Below, one piece after another: positions 5,445 through 6,940 of a stretch of 6,940 nucleotides of DNA (positions within the stretch are counted from its first letter, which is position 1; each line of letters opens with the position of its first letter). The DNA comes from Candidatus Bathyarchaeota archaeon (GTDB taxonomy: Archaea > Thermoproteota > Bathyarchaeia > 40CM-2-53-6). The notes beneath the pieces are model-generated. The model worked only from the letters and a program-made list of their open reading frames with translations. It was not told where the DNA came from and ran no database searches. The stretch spans positions 1-6,940 of the forward strand of contig VBBA01000024.1 of NCBI GenBank assembly GCA_005888675.1, in the 5' to 3' direction. The translations under genes were made by a program, and so were the position numbers.

Positions 5445-5927
5445 CTATTCTGAAGGGATCTCTGGCTCAGGGGCCTTGTTGGTAAGTGGTGGTTCCCACA
5501 ATTCGATCCGATTGCCCTCCGGGTCGGTCACCCATCCGAACTTTCCATACTCAAGATTCTCTGTCTTTCTATCTACGCGTACCCCCTCGCGCCGAAGTTC
5601 TGCCAACAACTTGTCGAGATTCTTCACTCGATAATTGATCATGAACTGGCGTTTCTTAGAATGGAAATAGGAAGTGTCATGGGGAAAAATCGACCATACA
5701 GTATAACCAACACGTTTCGAGCTCTTCCTGGGTTGCCATGTGAAGAGAGCCACATTCTCCTCTGTCTTTATCCCTAGGTGCTTTCTATACCAATCCGACA
5801 GCTCCTTCGGCTTCTTCGCCTTGAAGAAGATGCCGCCGACCCCAACAACACGCTTCCTGATGTGACTCATGGATTTTCCTGGCATTGTCCAGTTATCCCA
5901 ATGACAACGCTTCTTATCAGTTTTCAT
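5445..5927 (-). CDS. VOC family (glyoxalase/bleomycin-resistance fold) protein
   Basis: This is a single vicinal-oxygen-chelate protein. The first strand GVGGIFFKA is followed by the helix KPKELSDWYRKHLGI. Strands around ENVALFTW and VGYTVWSIFP come next, then the second half MINYRVKNLDKLLAELRREGV and the hallmark ending YGKFGWVTDPEGNRIELWEPP. E142 is in the position of a family metal ligand, but the first strand has glycine where metal enzymes carry histidine, so a complete metal site is doubtful and a binding or resistance role is possible. From ATG at 5927 the length is 160 residues, with an N-terminal extension of about 25 residues not typical of the family. Met15 (5885) and Met20 (5870) are alternatives. 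Met20 has AGGA six bases upstream, whereas 5927 has a TATA-like box about 24 bases before it. The tail NKAPEPEIPSE looks disordered. It is the first gene of a probable VOC-SDR-AlkA transcription unit. Confidence 0.87.
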   Translation of the reverse strand: MKTDKKRCHWDNWTMPGKSMSHIRKRVVGVGGIFFKAKKPKELSDWYRKHLGIKTEENVALFTWQPRKSSKRVGYTVWSIFPHDTSYFHSKKRQFMINYRVKNLDKLLAELRREGVRVDRKTENLEYGKFGWVTDPEGNRIELWEPPLTNKAPEPEIPSE

Positions 5928-6049
5928 CCTTGGATTTTACTAATCCCAATAAAAGAACCGCAGAGGAAAGGGATAATTCGTTAGGGTCAAATTACTGATG
6001 TAAGCAATAGAAGTCGCCCTTGAATCGACGGTAGGCTATTTACAAAAAA
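5928..6049. promoter_or_regulatory. Divergent intergenic region between VOC and MFS genes
   Basis: These 122 bases contain no gene. On the minus strand CTTTTATTG (5955-5947) is placed as a TATA box for the VOC cluster, about 24 bases before ATG 5927. For the MFS gene, CTATTTAC (6035-6042) is too close to the ATG to be its TATA box. AAATTAC (5989-5995) would give a leader of some 30 bases; this is weak. Shared control of both sides is possible, but no clear operator is visible. Confidence 0.4.
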
Positions 6050-6940
6050 ATGGAGTCCCAACCAGTTCTAGAGAAGAAGGCACATCCGGAAAAGCCGAGC
6101 TATAGGCGGGTTCTCTCTAACCGATCATTCTCACTTCTCTGGATTGGCCAATTGGTCTCTCAGTCTGGAGATTTCATCTTCGACGTCGCCGCCCTCTGGC
6201 TCGTTCTCCAACTCACCGGGGACACACTGAAGGTCGGAGTCGCCGTTGCATTCGTCCTCTTGCCCGCGGTTGTGGTCGGCCCTTTTGCCGGTGTCTACAT
6301 TGACAGATTCAATCGCAGAGACATCATGATCGCAGGAAACATATTCCAGGCAGGCGCAGCCATCGGAATAGCCGTATCCTACTCAATTGGAATCTTGAAC
6401 TTCCCGGTCCTATTGATTCTATTGTTCGTCCTGAACGCTGGCGCACAATTTGTCCGACCAGCAGTCACTGCAGTCGTCCCTAGCGTTACCGGCAAGGAAG
6501 ATCTAGCAGTAGCCAATGGTCTCTTCTCACTAACTTCCTCCATCAACCAAGTAGCAGGGTATGGCATCGGAGGAGTTATCGTCCTTCTGTTCGGTCCGAC
6601 CCTTCCCATACTCTACGATGCTCTGACGTTCGTCTTCGCAGCGTTGGTGATCTCAATGATCGCCAGGTCCCGATGCGCGATTCCAAACACTCTCTCGACA
6701 CCGGGAAGCCCCTTAGCAGCATCGTCATTCAAGCAGAAGTTCTCGGAGGGATTGAAATATATTCGAGGCTCTCGGTTCTTGCTTGAGCTCGTAGTCGTAG
6801 GCGTGCTCCTCAACTTCTTCGGCACCGGCGTCTTCGCTCTACTCGCCCCGTATAGTAGAGATGTCATCCATGGAAATGCAGGCACCTATGGAATCTTGTT
6901 GGCAATGTTCTCACTCGGGATAATCCTCGGATCCATCTTT
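6050..6940 (+). CDS. MFS transporter, EntS/multidrug-efflux-like (C-terminus outside window)
   Basis: The frame is open from the ATG at 6050 to the end of the window, 297 codons without a stop, so the gene is truncated by the window. The product is a Major Facilitator Superfamily permease of the MFS_3/enterobactin-exporter type, which usually exports drugs, siderophores or other small molecules by proton antiport. After a polar 25-residue N-terminus, the first membrane segment starts with FSLLWIGQLVSQSGD, the usual opening of this group. The loop between segments 2 and 3 has GPFAGVYIDRFNRRDIM, a variant of MFS motif A with D85, R86 and R89/R90. The segment 5 region has the family stretch DLAVANGLFSLTSS, and a central cytoplasmic loop (about 206-240) separates the two halves. 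About eight of the expected twelve segments are in view. The gene is divergent from the VOC-SDR-AlkA cluster, and its substrate is unknown. Confidence 0.9.
   Translation, partial: MESQPVLEKKAHPEKPSYRRVLSNRSFSLLWIGQLVSQSGDFIFDVAALWLVLQLTGDTLKVGVAVAFVLLPAVVVGPFAGVYIDRFNRRDIMIAGNIFQAGAAIGIAVSYSIGILNFPVLLILLFVLNAGAQFVRPAVTAVVPSVTGKEDLAVANGLFSLTSSINQVAGYGIGGVIVLLFGPTLPILYDALTFVFAALVISMIARSRCAIPNTLSTPGSPLAASSFKQKFSEGLKYIRGSRFLLELVVVGVLLNFFGTGVFALLAPYSRDVIHGNAGTYGILLAMFSLGIILGSIF

Noticed and set aside
4827..5453. 208-codon plus-strand open frame
   Set aside because: It is antisense to the dehydrogenase. The translation is rich in His, Ser and Arg as expected of a shadow frame and shows no domain.
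5068..5634. 188-codon plus-strand open frame
   Set aside because: It is antisense to the dehydrogenase and VOC genes, which have complete family motifs on the minus strand. Its translation is low-complexity Ser/Pro/Thr-rich and matches no fold.
6379..6885. Minus-strand open frames of 76 and 90 codons near the window end
   Set aside because: Both are antisense to the continuous MFS reading frame that runs from 6050 to the window end.

Overview
The window looks archaeal. Most genes lack a Shine-Dalgarno sequence, several have a TATA-like box about 24-30 bases before the start codon (leaderless or short-leader transcripts), and one or more starts are TTG. A divergent NikR-type regulator and a small AlkA glycosylase would suit a mesophilic Thaumarchaeota/Nitrososphaeria- or Bathyarchaeia-like genome. 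That placement is inference; no rRNA or lineage marker is present.

Left part (1-2876, minus strand): a metal-uptake ABC operon read right to left. It comprises a substrate-binding protein (ZnuA/TroA type), an ATPase (ZnuC type) and a membrane permease (ZnuB type), followed by a partial, unrecognised gene that overlaps the permease end and runs off the window. All these genes overlap, which suggests translational coupling.

Middle (2877-3348): an 88-base divergent promoter region with a TATA-like box for each side and an inverted repeat just before the start of a NikR-like ribbon-helix-helix/ACT regulator. The regulator keeps the His/His/His/Cys metal residues, but their spacing differs from classical NikR. 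Together with its place beside a Zn/Mn-type importer, this suggests a metal-responsive repressor of uptake that senses something other than, or in addition to, nickel.

Then (3370-3813, minus): a 147-residue protein of unknown function with a CPNC motif and a lysine-rich tail. It is convergent with the regulator and has an unusually repeat-rich upstream region (two alternating pairs of 9-base repeats and palindromes).

Right part: a minus-strand cluster of a VOC (glyoxalase-fold) protein, a classical short-chain dehydrogenase and an AlkA-type DNA glycosylase (5927 to 3945). The last two genes abut. Facing away from it is the start of an MFS drug/efflux-type transporter (6050 to the window end, truncated). 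VOC, SDR, AlkA and an efflux pump could fit protection against reactive small molecules or alkylating damage, but that link rests on position only.

No RNA genes, CRISPR arrays, insertion sequences or attachment sites were seen. Much of the window is ordinary core and transport gene content. The most interesting parts are the metal regulator and its operator, and the repeat-rich promoter of the unknown gene.
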